This document shows positions 11,330 to 22,992 of a DNA stretch of 64,000 nt, in pieces. A program made the position numbers and the translations under genes. Numbering within the stretch: position 1 is the stretch's first letter; the number at the start of each line of letters is the position of its first letter. The notes beneath the pieces are model-generated. The model searched no databases, was not told where the DNA came from, and saw only the letters and a list, made by a program, of their open reading frames with translations. The stretch is from Calamus simplicifolius (lineage: Eukaryota; Streptophyta; Magnoliopsida; Arecales; Arecaceae): assembly GCA_900491605.1 (NCBI GenBank), contig UESW01004375.1, forward strand, positions 604,218 through 668,217, written 5' to 3'.

Positions 11330-13012
11330 GAGTGACTTAACATGATTATCATGCTTCTGCTACGGCAGGGCTTTAGTGAGCGGATCAGCTACATTATCCT
11401 CAGTGGGGACTCGTTCTATTTTTACATCATTTCTACCAATAATCTCTCTAATTACATGGTATTTCCTGAGTACATGTTTGGACCTCTGATGAGACCTTGG
11501 CTCCTTAGCTTGCAATAGCTCCATTGTTGTCACAATACAAGTTACTGGATCAGCAATGCTTGGAACCACACCAAGTTCAGTGATGAACTTTTGATCCAAA
11601 CTGCTTCTTTGGCTGCATCTGATGCTACAAGTTGGCATTCGTCTCCTGCTTGGAACTTTTTCAGCTATTGAGTGTAAAGACATAGCCTGATTGAGATTTA
11701 TAATCATCTTTATCAGACTAAAAACTAGAATCCGTATAACCCTGAACTATGAGTTCGGGTCCTCCATAAACCAAGAACATATCCTTAGTCCTTCATAAGT
11801 ACTTAAGGATATTCTTGATGGCCATCCAATGTTTCTCTCCAGGGTTTGCCTGGTATCTACTAGTGATACTCAATGCATAAGAAACATCAGGTCTCGTACA
11901 TAGCATCGCATACATGATGGATCCAATTGCTGAGGCATATGGAATCCTATTCATGCTACTCTCTCCATTGGGTCTTAGGACTCATGTCCTTGGAGAGATG
12001 TATTCCATGTGATACCGGCAGGAATCCCTTCTTGGATTCCTCCATGCTAAACCGTTTTAGCACTTTATCTATGTACGTTGATTGGGACAATCCAAGCAAC
12101 CTTCTAAATCTATCTTATAGATCTTAATACCCAGTATGTAGGCTGCTTCTCCCAAATCTTTCATGGAGAATTTGCTGGACAACCATTCCTTCACTTCTTG
12201 CAGCAAGGATACATTGTTTCCTATCAATAATATGTCATCTACATATAATATCAGAAAACAATAACACTCCCACTAACCTTCTTGTACACACATGGATCAT
12301 CCTCATTTTTGATAAAATCAAACTTTTTGATTGTTTCATCAAAACGGATGTTCCAACTTCTAGAGGCTTGCTTAAGTCCATAAATGGACCTTTGCAGCTT
12401 GCATACCTTTTTAGAATCAATGGACTCAAAACCCTCAGGTTGTGTCATATACACATCCTCCACTAAATCATTTAGGAAGGCAGTCTTGACATCCATTTGC
12501 CATATCTCATAATCGTAATAGGCTGCAATCGCAAGCAAAATCCTTATGGACTTAAGCATGGCTACGGAAGAAAAGGTTTCATCAAAGTCAACACCTTGCC
12601 TTTGCTTGTAACCTTTTGCAACTAGCCTCGCCTTATAGGTAATCACATTACCATCCATGTCTGTCTTCTTCTTGAAGACCCATTTGCACCCAATGGGTTT
12701 TATCCCTTCAGGTGGATCAACCAAAGTCCATACTTGGTTGTCGTACATGGAGTCCATTTCAGACTTCATGGCTTCAAGCCATCTCTTGGAGTCAATGTCA
12801 CAAATTGCTTCATCGTAGTTAGTAGGCTCATCATCTTCTATAAGAAATCCATATCTCTCAGGAATATGATGTGTTCTACTAGACCTACGTAGCTGATGTA
12901 TACTTGGAGCTTCCTGTGGCTCCATCATTTCTGATAGAGGTTCACGTAAATGTTGCCTGAATGTGAGTTGAGTCTCCTGCTCAACTCCCACTGCATTTGA
13001 CATTTGCTCCAT
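11330..13012 (-). pseudogene. Copia-1 reverse transcriptase and RNase H, disrupted
   Basis: The RT domain opens at about 12810 with DNQVWTLVDPPEGIKPIGCKW and runs through YKARLVAKGYKQR, ETFSSVAMLKSIRI, WQMDVKTAFLND, MTQPEGF and SIYGLKQASRSWN. The catalytic YVDD block is encoded at about 12228-12250, one frame away from the upstream ORF, which ends just before it. The following connection region (LGLSQSTYIDKVLKRF on the minus strand near 12050-12110) and the RNase H part down to about 11360 are in several frames. The C-terminal segment ends VPTEDNVADPLTKALP, typical of copia RNase H. This part would copy the RNA genome; here it is inactive. Confidence 0.88.
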
Positions 13013-13202
13013 TCATCTAATCGGTCTGTGTCAATTTGTGGTTCTTGAGTTTCACTAATCTCAATATTTTCCACTACCATTTCTTAGAAAAATCTCATTC
13101 TCTAGAAATATGGCATGCCTTGAGACAAACACCTTTTGCTCGAGTGGATGGTAGAAGTAGTATCCTTTTGTTTCTTTAGGATACCCCACAAAATTACACT
13201 TG

Positions 13203-13865
13203 TCATCTATCTAGCTTGTCTGACTCATTACGCTTTACATAAGCGTAGCAACCCCAAATCCTTAGATGACTAAGGGTTGGTTTCTTTCCACACCATATCT
13301 CATAGGGAGTGGAACTGACCGACTTAGACGGAACTCGGTTTAGAGTGTATTTGGCTGTGTGTAGGGCATAACCCCAAAACATTTTTGGAAGATTTGCAAG
13401 GCTCATCATTGATCGCACCATATCTAATAATGTGCGATTTCTCCTTTCTGATACACCATTATGCTGTGGCGTACCAGAGGAGTCCACTGAGAAAGAATCC
13501 ATTCTCCTTCAAATATTCTAAGAACTCATGGCTTAAGTATTCCCCACCTCGATCTGATCGAAGTATCTTAATACTTTTGCCACTTTGTTTTTCTACCTCA
13601 GATCTGAATTCTTTGAACTTTTCAAAGGCTTCAGATTTGTGCTTCATCAGATATACATAACCATACTGCTATGGTCATCTATAAATGTGATGAAGTAAGA
13701 AAAACCTCCTATTGCCTGAATATTGATAGGACCACATACATCCGAATGTACTAGTCCTAAACATTCAGTTGCTCGCTCACCCTTTTTAGTAAAGGATGAC
13801 TTAGTCATTTTGCCACGTAAGCATGACTCACATTCCTCAAACGATTCCCAATCGAATGAGCCCAA
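13203..13865 (-). pseudogene. Copia-1 integrase core, disrupted
   Basis: From the upstream side the frame shows CESCLRGKMTKSSFTKKGER, then GLVHSDVCGPINIQAIGG with FITFIDDHSS. A frame change near 13650 leads to KILRSDRGGEYLSHEF. A second change near 13500 leads to NGVSERRNRTLLDMVRSMM. These hold the D, D and E residues of the DDE catalytic triad of rve-type integrases. The protein would insert the cDNA and create the 5-bp target duplication. At least two frameshifts break it. Confidence 0.88.
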
Positions 13866-13875
13866 GTAGCCATCC

Positions 13876-14364
13876 TTATGTAACTTGGTTAAACGTTTTT
13901 TTACCTAAACGACAGTGCCATAGGAATGAGTTCTTAGAATTATTTGATTTTAATTTCTTAGTTTCTTCATTGAGAATAGGGCATTGTAAATTCAAAACAT
14001 AAATCCCGTTGAACATTTCAGCAGAACCAAAGAACATTTCATTTTTAAAAATTGAAATTCCTTTATTTCCAATTTCAAATGTATATCCATCATTTACAAG
14101 ACATGAAACGAAAATAATGTTCTTTGTTATGTTTGGAACATAGTAACAATTATTAAGCTCCATTACAAGCCCAGTGGGCAAAGACAAAGAACAAGATCCT
14201 ATAGCTAAAGCAGCAACCTTTGCTCCATTTCCCATGCGCAGGATCACTTCATCTTTTTCCAGCTTTCTACTGCTTCTTATCATCTGCATATTAATACAAA
14301 TATGAGATCCACAACCGGTATCCAATACCCAAGTGGAATAAGAAGTAACAGAAGAAAATATCAA
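13876..14364 (-). pseudogene. Copia-1 aspartic protease and GAG-pre-integrase segment
   Basis: A 162-codon open frame contains WVLDTGCGSHIC, the DTG active-site motif with the nearby SH typical of copia proteases. LWHCRLGKKTFNQV follows, the GAG-pre-integrase (HHCC) start. The frame overlaps the gag C-terminal ORF and joins the integrase frame after one change near 13870. The protease would process the Gag-Pol polyprotein. Confidence 0.85.
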
Positions 14365-15199
14365 TCATAAATATACCTGAAGTAGAAGCATCTGTATGTT
14401 TCTTTTCTTTCAGGCTAGCCAGATAAGCTTTGCAGTTTCGCTTCCAGTGCCCTTCCTTCCCACAGAAGTGACATTTCCCCTTGGCTACTTTGTTTTTCTT
14501 GATGCCCTTATTTGGTTTAGTCGCCTTGGCCTTTTGGACCTTATTCTTCTTTGGCCGCTTCTTACGAGCGTCAGAAGACTCCACGACCATAACCTGCCCT
14601 TTTCTTTCTTAATGTTGGGCTCGCATTCGTCAGCATATTCGCGAGCTCAGGTAGAGATGTCTCTAGCTTGTTCATGTTGAAATTAAGAACAAACTGCGAA
14701 TAGCTGGGAGGTAATGACTGTAGAACCAAGTCAACACTTAGTTCATGATCCATCACAAAACCCAATCATGCCAACTTTTCAATCAAATTGATCATTTTCA
14801 GTACGTGGGCACCCACTGATGAATCCTCAGTCATTTTGCACTGAAACAGCTCTTTAGAAGTTTGAAACCTCTCATATCGAGACTGTGCACCAAACAACTC
14901 TTGCAAGTGCATCAAAATCTCCTGAGCATTCATATGCTCATGTTGTTTCTGAAGATCAGGTGACATTGAGCCAACATCAAACATGTGGCCATGTCTTCAG
15001 CATCTTTATACCGGTTGTATGCCACATGAACCTCAGTTGGAGCATCCGCTGGTGGGACCTCCGGTGCAACCTCATCTAGGACAAAAAGAATTTTCTCAGA
15101 TCGAAGAACGATCCTTACATTCCTTAGCCAATCAGGGAAGTTGAGTCCAGTCAATTTGTTGGATTCTAAAATATTCCTTAGGTTGATGTTTACACTCAT
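14291..15199 (-). pseudogene. Copia-1 gag with CCHC zinc knuckle, disrupted
   Basis: The start ATG at 15199 opens MSVNINLRNILESNKLTG, followed by LNFPDWLRNVRIVLRSEK, the UBN2/gag-polypeptide family start also seen in Copia-2. The frame then changes near 14990, 14770 and 14590. The last part has lysine-rich sequence and CHFCGKEGHWKRNC (CX2CX4HX4C), the nucleocapsid zinc knuckle. It would package the genomic RNA. Confidence 0.87.
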
Positions 15200-16704
15200 G
15201 GTTTCTCTGAATACTAATCACTAACTTAATATGGTAATTCTAGATTTTTAATTAAGTTGGTTTCTCCCACTATTTTATCAAGGTTAATAGCCCTCTCTAT
15301 TAATCTCGAGAAATTGACATTCAATTTCCTTAGTGGGCTAGGATCCTCATTTGAATTACCTTGACCTTGGCTTTGGCACAACAAATCTCGGTAAGCCAAA
15401 TTTGGTAGATTATCATCAATCACATCTAATGTGACTCCTAGATCATTTAGGGGACATTGCTTTGTCAATTACATCCATATGTGATCACCCTAAAGTTTGC
15501 CTCTAGATTAGACTGACCCTGACTTTGGCCAATTATGCCAGCTAATCTAGTTAAGTCAACCCATTGTTCCACAATCAACTCCTCATAGGTACACTCGACC
15601 TCGGCTTTGGCATGACAAATCTCATGACCTAATGATTTTGTATCATGTGAACAATGGAAGGCTTATGACTTAATATTCGTGGAGGGATTTAGCGCATATA
15701 GGTCCCATCTACATCTACAACATTTGTACTATGCTAGGTTACATATCCTATATGTAGATTTTAGATTAATCTCAATTAACCTTAATTTCATAAGATCCAA
15801 TCTATGATTGGGACTCCTAATCAAATTAGGATCCTGATCACTATCTAATTAGGAACCCTAATCATGTGACCAAATCAATTGCTACCATCCTGATCAACCT
15901 TAATTGATTTAATCAATTAAGAGCTTTCCTAACAATGGCCAGATCAGCTGATCAATGGGGTCCTATTTAGCATACCCTTCGATCCCATTGAATGGGTTTT
16001 CCCAGGCAGCGAACGAGCAATTAAAAACCATGATCAAACCTTTCTAGACACCAATGTAGTTAAGCCCAATTGATTAGATCAATTATGGGATCATAGGATC
16101 AAACAATGACATGGTTAAGTCTAAGTTTCCTAAATCTTTATCATCTATTAAATTTTATGATAACCATAGATAGTGATCTAGCTAGGGTGTTATGATAAGA
16201 GTTCTTAATTCAAATTTTAAATTTTCTTATCATTTAATTACATGTCATGACATGTCAGTTTCACATCCCATGTAAATCCTAATGTCTCTAACAAACCCTA
16301 AAGTTTTCAATGTTCATTATCATAAGAATATTAGATCTTAATCATATCAATCATCATGCTAAAATTAAATCCTAAACATGATTTTAGGATTTCAGCATAT
16401 AGTATCTATCATGCATAAATAATAATTTCTATTTTAACATGACACATATATGATTAATTATTGTTTATTATCATATAATAAACCTTTTCCTCTATATATC
16501 AAAGTACTCTATTTGAATATGATAATGAATATGCATAAATCTAAATAATATTGTTTATCATCAAATAATAAACATTTTATTATATTTTAGATTTATTATC
16601 AACATATGAAAACTCTTCATGATTTTAAGCATAATAAATAATCATATTATCAATCATATTGACTCAAGTATCCTATCAGATTAATGAATCTATAGCCTAA
16701 GGGG
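15200..16704 (-). other. Copia-1 untranslated leader
   Basis: This is the interval between primer binding site and gag start on the minus strand. It is AT-rich and without a coding domain. Repeated motifs such as CTTGGCTTTGGCA and CTCGGCTTTGGCATGACAAA occur near 15360 and 15600. One 80-codon minus-strand frame (15226-15468) has no recognisable domain. Confidence 0.7.
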
Positions 16705-16716
16705 GCTCTGATACCA
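16705..16716 (-). other. Copia-1 primer binding site (tRNA-Met)
   Basis: On the minus strand TGGTATCAGAGC lies one base after the LTR end. It is the standard primer site complementary to the 3' end of plant initiator tRNA-Met. Confidence 0.92.
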
Positions 16717-16717
16717 C

Positions 16718-18723
16718 TGATGGGAATTATGTATACAAGATATGAATCAAATTCATATAAATATTGCAGAAGATATAATATAAAATTTCCAGATGCCCAG
16801 GATCCTTAGGAACAAATTCATTATATCTCAAATAAAATCTAATTTTATTTATACCTGAGTCCTTTATCGATGTAGATGAGGATGAAGCCGATTAATCCCT
16901 GCCACTAACCATCCACGTGTTCAGCCGATTAATCTCTGCCACTAACCATCCACGTGTCCGGCCTCTAACGGTGATCCACGCAGAGAAAAAGGGATGAAGA
17001 CCTCGAGGTATGAAGAGAGAGAGAGAGGGGTGCTAGCGCCTCTTGAATCCCCTTACAGAAGATATCTTTGAAGAAAAGTCTAATCTTTTCTTCTCATGCT
17101 GTCTTTTCTTGGTAGGAAGGAACTATATTTATAGGTACGTTCCAAAGAGAAGAGATAAGGAAAGAAACTCCCACCATTATGGTAAGAAACTTCCATCTTC
17201 ATGGTAAGAAACTCCTTCCATCTTCATGGTAAGAAACTCCCATCTTCATGGTAAGAAACTCCTTCCATCTTCATGGTAAGAAACTCCCATCTTCACGGTA
17301 AGATTAATCCAAGTGTCGCAATCTCAGCCTATGAAATTAGGAGTTGGTTATCCCATAACTACATGCCCTAATTTGTACGTGTTCATCATCGAACCGTAGA
17401 GATTCATCATGCCTCATCCCATGGGCATAATTCCATCTTCACATGGCTAAGATTGGACATCCATATCTGAATAATCAGAGCCATCCATCACATGGATCAA
17501 GTCACATATCGGTATCCAATTATTTGTTCATCATATGTACAAATAATTTCTCCTTAACATTCCTTCTATTATAATGGATCATATCCATTATAATTATATC
17601 TTCTTTAAATTGGGTCTCACCCAATTATTTAATTGATCATCTTATCTAAATTAAATCTAATTTAATTCTCATTTTAATTCATCCAATATTCTCCTTAATG
17701 CATGTGACCCATTAGGCCCTTTAACATGTTGGCAATAATCATGTCTAATCATAGACCCTAGGAATGATTGGACAACTCTTTGTCTAATTCAATAACATGA
17801 TTATAGATCATGAGAGGCCTCTAGCAAAGCATCATGACCACCCAACTGCTAAAGGTTTTGTTGATGTGACCATCAACACCTGTCCATGAACGGTTACCGT
17901 ATGATCAAATCCTTTCGTCACATATCCCAGATCAATCAGTGGTATGGAATGTGTCAACCCTGTAATTGATCTTTGTTTACTTGATCTTAGAAAAAATTGA
18001 CTATATGAATTAGAACTTCGAAACCATTTCGAATTCTAACTCAACCTTGCAAGGATTTATCAATCAATTTAATCCATCAAGTGGCCGTGGGATATAACCT
18101 TTTTGTCAAGGGAGACGAATCCTGTCTTGATCAAACACCATCTTCATGTGCTTCATGTCATACCCAACCGACACCATATTTGCCATCCGTAGCTAGAGCG
18201 ACGTTTGGATGCCGTCAAAGCATGACATTCCACACATGAGATGCAATGAAGATCTCAAGTCAAAGGATCACTCATACCACCGTCATTAGAGATAACCATC
18301 GACACTATATAGAATATCCATATGAGATCTTTATACGGGTCATCCAATGCATCGTTACAATAACGAGCATGCACACACCTATCTAAGTATCTACATACTT
18401 CAGCTTGCAAAATCAGCTGCTCACCCCAAGGGTAAGGATATGCAATATGTGCTAGTCTCACAGTGTTCGATGGTATCCAGTTCCACCTACACATCGACTA
18501 GGGAAGTTTAAAGAATCGAACCATACGTGCAATTTGAATCTCATAATTTGTAATCTCTATTACAAATTTCATATGCATGGTTCACATTCTTTTGGACTTT
18601 ATCTCACAGGCAAATATATCAAATAAAAGACATCTGGATAGATAAACAAATCATTTTATTTGATTTGTATTCATAGAATGTATACAGCATTCAATCCAAT
18701 TGGATCTAGGGCATACACTAACA
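16718..18723 (-). repeat. Copia-1 5' LTR
   Basis: It has TG...CA ends on the minus strand and a TATA box at 17126-17133 (minus TATAAATA). It differs from the 3' LTR by few substitutions and by a 37-bp tandem duplication at 16887-16960 (GCCGATTAATC... twice). That duplication must have arisen after insertion, because both LTRs are copied from one template. Confidence 0.93.
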
Positions 18724-18728
18724 CAGCT

Positions 18729-19135
18729 CGAAGGTTCAATTAGTACATCCCACTCACTGCACCAAGGGCGCAGATCCTGATGGAAATCGAGCGTCAGATT
18801 CCTTGGCTGCCACCTCTCTTGGGGAATGCAGCCTGGAGGGACATGACCAAGTATTGCTGATTCCATCGAGATCACGGGCATGGCACCGAGGAATATTGGC
18901 AGCTTTAGAATGAGATTGAGTAACTCATCTGATGAGGCAGGCTGAACCGATTTAAAAGAACCCCTAAGCCAAACAACAGAGGAGACCGCCGACCTGAGCC
19001 TCGCCAATCTCCTCCACCGAATCCACCGGTTGTTGGCAACATTAACATGATAGCAACAATCAGCTCCTCATCGGCTCGGCCAGGCGAAGAAGAAAATCCA
19101 CCAAAGAAGGCCCGGACCAATGAGCTTTCTTTTTT
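18729..19135 (+). pseudogene. Element A gag C-terminal part with degenerate zinc knuckle
   Basis: This continues the gag interrupted by Copia-1. In mixed frames it reads PLTAPRAQILMEIE, then KYC-x-FHRDHGHGTEEYWQL near 18850-18900. The parallel region of Element B reads YCRYHRDHGHNTDDCRQL, so the last cysteine of the Tat-type knuckle is tyrosine here and an in-frame stop replaces one residue. Proline/arginine-rich sequence follows up to the protease. Confidence 0.78.
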
Positions 19136-19799
19136 TGATGAAGACTTTCAGCAGATACAGTATCTGCACGATGATGCTTTCGCTGTATCTCTCAATATGA
19201 ATGACTATGATGTACACTGAATTTTGATTGATAGTGGAAGCTCTGTTAATGTTTTGTACTTTGATGCCTTTGTGAGGATGAAATTATGGATGAAAAATCT
19301 TCGGACCATAGACTCCACCTTAGTGGGTTTCACTGGCGATACCATTATCATGAGGAGGTCATTACATTGGTGGTCCAAGCAAGCTTTTGGCCCAGTACGT
19401 TCACATGGACTTTTTGGTAACCAAGTTTGGTCTCTCTACAATGCGATCCTCGATAGGCTCAGACATATGTCCCTCAAGGCTATCATCTCTATCCCTCATC
19501 TTGCCATAAAGTTCCCCACCGAATGGAGAGTGGGAGTTGTCTGAGGAAATCAGGTTGTAGCTCGGTACTGCTTCGTTGCCGACCTTCAATCTAGAAAGCC
19601 AGAGGTTGACAGATTAGATGCTTGGGAGTATTTGCCGAGCAGCAAGGAGAACCAGCTGAGGAACTTGAGGAGGTACCACTTGACAAAGCTCGGCCTGACC
19701 GAACTGTAAGGATTGGGTCACAACTGAAAGAAAAGCCTCGACGGGATTTGGTTGAATTTCTTTGAAGAAATGCATATGTCTTCGCTTGGTCTGCTTTGA
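19136..19799 (+). pseudogene. Element A aspartic protease, disrupted
   Basis: ILIDSGSSVNVLYFDAFVRM at about 19222-19282 has the DSG active site. LVGFTGDTI follows and AILDRLRHMSLKAIIS corresponds to the AILGRPxLN segment. A stop lies directly before ILIDSG and others follow after 19544. It would cut the polyprotein. It lies between the gag knuckle and RT, as expected. Confidence 0.83.
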
Positions 19800-20526
19800 A
19801 TATGCCAAGGATTAGCCCTAACATCCTCGTCCATCGTCTTAATGTGGATGAGATATTTTGGCCAATCAAGCAGAAGAAAAGGAGCTTTGCCCCTGAATGC
19901 CAGAAGACCATTGAAGAAGAGGTTGACAAGCTCATCAAAGCCAACTTCATTCGGGAAGTGAACTATCCCGATTGGTTGGCGAATGTTGTCATGGTGAAGA
20001 AGTTGAATGGTAAATGAAGAATCTACATCAACTTCACGGACCTCAACAAGGCTTGTCTGAAGGATAGTTTTCCTCTGCCTCGGATTGATCAGCTCGTGGA
20101 CGCTATCTCGGGCCACTAGATGCTGACTTTTATGGATGCTTATTCGAGCTATAATCAAATTCGAATGGCATCTGAGGATGAAGAAAAGACCACCTTCTTA
20201 ATCGATCGAGGTATTTACTGTTACTGAGTCATGCCTTTTGGTTTAAAAAATGTAGGCGCAACATATCAAAGGCTAGTTAATAAGGTTTTTAAAGAATAAA
20301 TCGATCGGAACATAGAGGTTTATGTTGACGATATGCTAGTTAAGGGCAAGGAGGCATCCTAGCGCATTGATGATCTTACAAAAAGATTTGCCACACTCCA
20401 GAGGTATCAGATGAAGCTTAATCCAACTAAATGTGCCTTCGGAATCAACTCTAGAAAGTTCTTGGGCTTCATAGTTTCAAACGAGGCATTGAAGCAAATC
20501 CATAAAAAATTCAAGCCCTGCAGCAA
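19800..20526 (+). pseudogene. Element A reverse transcriptase, disrupted by several stops
   Basis: QKKRSFAPECQKTIEEEVDK leads in, followed by LANVVMVKKLNGK-stop-RIYINFTDLNKAC, KDSFPLPRIDQLVDA, MDAYSSYNQI, GIYCY-stop-VMPFGLKN-GATYQRL and the catalytic VYVDDMLVK at about 20320. The rest is MKLNPTKCAFGI and KFLGFIVS. At least five in-frame stops are present, several of them G-to-A type changes (TGG to TGA or TAG) as produced by decay of methylated DNA. Confidence 0.9.
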
Positions 20527-21420
20527 ATGGCGCCTCCAGGGTCGGTCAAAGAAGTGCAGCGTCTTATCAGGAGGATAGTAGCTCTTAATCGCTTCATTGC
20601 TTGGTCAGCCGCGAGATGTGTGCCCTTTTTCAAGGCACTTTGGTCAGCTAAGAACTTCCAGTGGACTTCAGACTATCCGAAATCCTTTAAAAATCTCAAG
20701 AAATACCTTGGCTCGCCACCTCTTCTGAGTAGCCCAAGACTTGGAGATAAGCTCTACCTGTATCTGGCAGTGTCAACAAGCGTCGTCGGGTCATCGCTAG
20801 TCCGGAAGGAAAATAAAGTTCAAAATCCGGTCTGTTATGTCAGCAAATTGCTTCGGAATACTGAGACAAGGTATTCTCGAATTGAGAAGGTGGTGCTAGC
20901 CTTGGTAACATCCGTCCGGAAGTTATGACCCTACTTTCAAGCACATGCTGTGGTGGTCTTGACTGACCAACCGATCAAATCAATAATTCATCGCTCGGAG
21001 GTGTCAGGAAGGATGACCAAATGGGCTATTGAGCTGAGCAAACATGATATTTAGTATCAACCTCGCCTAGCCATCAAAGCACAAATTCTGGCAGATTTTC
21101 TCCTCGAATGTACCATACCCGAGGATGGATCTCCTCCGGATACCTTTGAATTGCCGAAGCCCAGAGATCTGTGGCTACTTCATGTAGATAGATCCTCCAA
21201 CAAGAATGGATATGGCACCGGCATGGTCCTCACCAACTTAGAGGGAGCAACCTTTGAGTACAATGTCCACTTCTCCTTTCCTATCTTTAACAATGAAGCT
21301 GAGTATGAAGCTCTACTTGCTGGACTCCGGATTGCCAGTGACCTAAAAGTAAAGAAATTGAATGCGTAGACCGACTCCCAACTGGTTGTCGGCCATGTAC
21401 GAGGAGAATCCGAGGCCTGA
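20527..21420 (+). pseudogene. Element A RNase H and second (Tat-type) RNase H-like domain
   Basis: The first part (20527-20928) has QRLIRRIVALNRFI, FFKALWSAKNFQWTS, YLAVSTSVVGSSLV and TRYSRIEKVVLALVTS, the RNase H attached to RT. The second (21151-21369) has LLHVDRSSNKNGYGTGMVLT and NNEAEYEALLAGLRIASDL, an archaeal-type RNase H-like (RVT_3) domain whose presence between RT-RNase H and integrase is a known mark of Tat elements. In the second domain the usual DGA is DRS. Confidence 0.87.
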
Positions 21421-21639
21421 GAGCCAAATATGATTCGGTATCTTCAAAATGTGTATGATTTATTCCCCTATTTTTTTAAACTTGAAGTAATTCAGGTCCT
21501 AAGGGCTGAAAATGAGCGCGCCGACCTTTTATCTCGCTTGGCAATCACAGATTCGATGGATCTCAAGTGGAAGTTCCATTTGGAAGTCCTAGAGAAACCC
21601 AGCATCATCGACAACGATCGTGTGATGCAGATCGAGGCC

Positions 21640-22879
21640 GAGCCATCTTAGGTTGACCCAATTTTTAAATATCTCAAGGAAGGATCACTCCCAGCCGATA
21701 GAAAAGAGGCAAGGAAGTTGAAAAAGCAAGCATCTCATTATGTTTTACTTGACGATCAGCTATACAAACGATCCTTCTCCATGCCACTACTTAAGTGCCT
21801 TGGTCCATCAGAGGCTGATTATACTCTTCAAGAAGTTAACGAAGGCATCTATGGTAGTCATCTTAGCAGTCGAGCTATGTGTCACAATGTGTTGCACTAG
21901 GGGTACTATTGGCCAACCATACAAAAGGATTCTGATAATCTTGTTCGAACCTGTGACTCATGTCAGCGGCATGCAAACATCCAGAGGCTCCCCTCCGCTC
22001 ACCTGACACCCATATTGTCTGCCTGGCCCTTTGCTAAGTGGGGAATGGACATCCTTGGTTCTTTTCCTCTTGCCATGGGACAGAGAAAGTTTCTGTTCAT
22101 AGCAATCGACTATTTTACTAAGTGGGTCGAGGCTGAGGCAGTCGCTCAGATAACTGAGGCTCAAGCTAGGGATTTTGTATGGAGATCCATCAATTATTGG
22201 TTTGGCTTTTACACACTATTATCATCGATAACGGAAGATAATTTGACAATCCCAAGTTTCGGAAATTCTACGAAGATCACACCATTTGTCACCGGCTCAC
22301 ATCGGTCGGCCACCCCTAAGCTAATGGAAAGGCCGAGGTGACCAACCGAACCATACTACAAGAATTAAGGCTCGGCTCAATAGGGCATGAGGCAAATGGG
22401 CAGAGAAGATTCATCATGTCTTGTGGGCCTATCAAACCACTCAGAGGGTTCCCATAGGCGAGACTCTATTTAGAATGGCCTTCGACATGAAAGCTGTCAT
22501 TCTCGTGCAGATAGGGCTACCTTCACTATGGGTGGAAAGTTATTCGGAGGAGTCGAACGACGAATAGCTTCGAACCAATCTTGACGTGGTAGAAGAAATT
22601 AGAGAAAAGGCTTGAATCCGAATAGCAGTCTATAAACAGAGAGTAGCTCGTTACCATTCCTCCTAAGTTAGGGAAAAATCTTTCTCTCTGGGTGATCTTG
22701 TACTCCGTAAGGCGTCTGTCTCCAAACCACTAGGACAAGAAAAGCTATCTCCAAATTGGAAAGGCCCCTATCAAATTACGAAGGTCATCAGGCCGGGCAC
22801 ATACAGGCTTCAGGATCTAGATGGAAAATCTATTCACTGAACATGAAATTTAGACAACCTTCGGATATATTATCAGTAG
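21640..22879 (+). pseudogene. Element A integrase, disrupted
   Basis: YVLLDDQLYKRSFSMPLLKC starts the zinc-binding region, and CDSCQRHANIQRLPSAHLTP completes HHCC. The core begins at AWPFAKWGMDILGSFPLA and continues FLFIAIDYFTKWVEAEAVAQ. Later parts are in other frames (HTIICHRLTSVGHP-like near 22270-22320). The C-terminal segment reads KLSPNWKGPYQITKV near 22750, and the polyprotein ends YYQ-stop at 22877-22879, exactly as in Element B. No chromodomain is visible. Confidence 0.85.
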
Positions 22880-22992
22880 AGTATGCTTCTATTGAACCCA
22901 CTCTGTTTATAATGGAATTCTATGATGATAATACTTTTGTGTCAATTTTTCTTCCCAAAAGTTGTTGGCAAAAGACAGGTTACACCCGAATC

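Larger units (their letters stand above)
9316..18723 (-). mobile_element. Copia-1: Ty1/copia LTR retrotransposon nested in Element A gag
   Basis: Read on the minus strand the element starts TGTTAGTGTATGCCC and ends TTCCCATCA. The perfect 5-bp duplication CAGCT flanks it at 9311-9315 and 18724-18728. Length is 9408 bp, with LTRs of 1971 and 2006 bp. The order on the minus strand is LTR, tRNA-Met primer site, leader, gag, protease, integrase, RT, RNase H, polypurine tract, LTR, and integrase before RT defines Ty1/copia. Long LTRs suggest a Tork/Angela-like clade, but I cannot settle the clade. The reading frames are broken many times. Confidence 0.95.
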
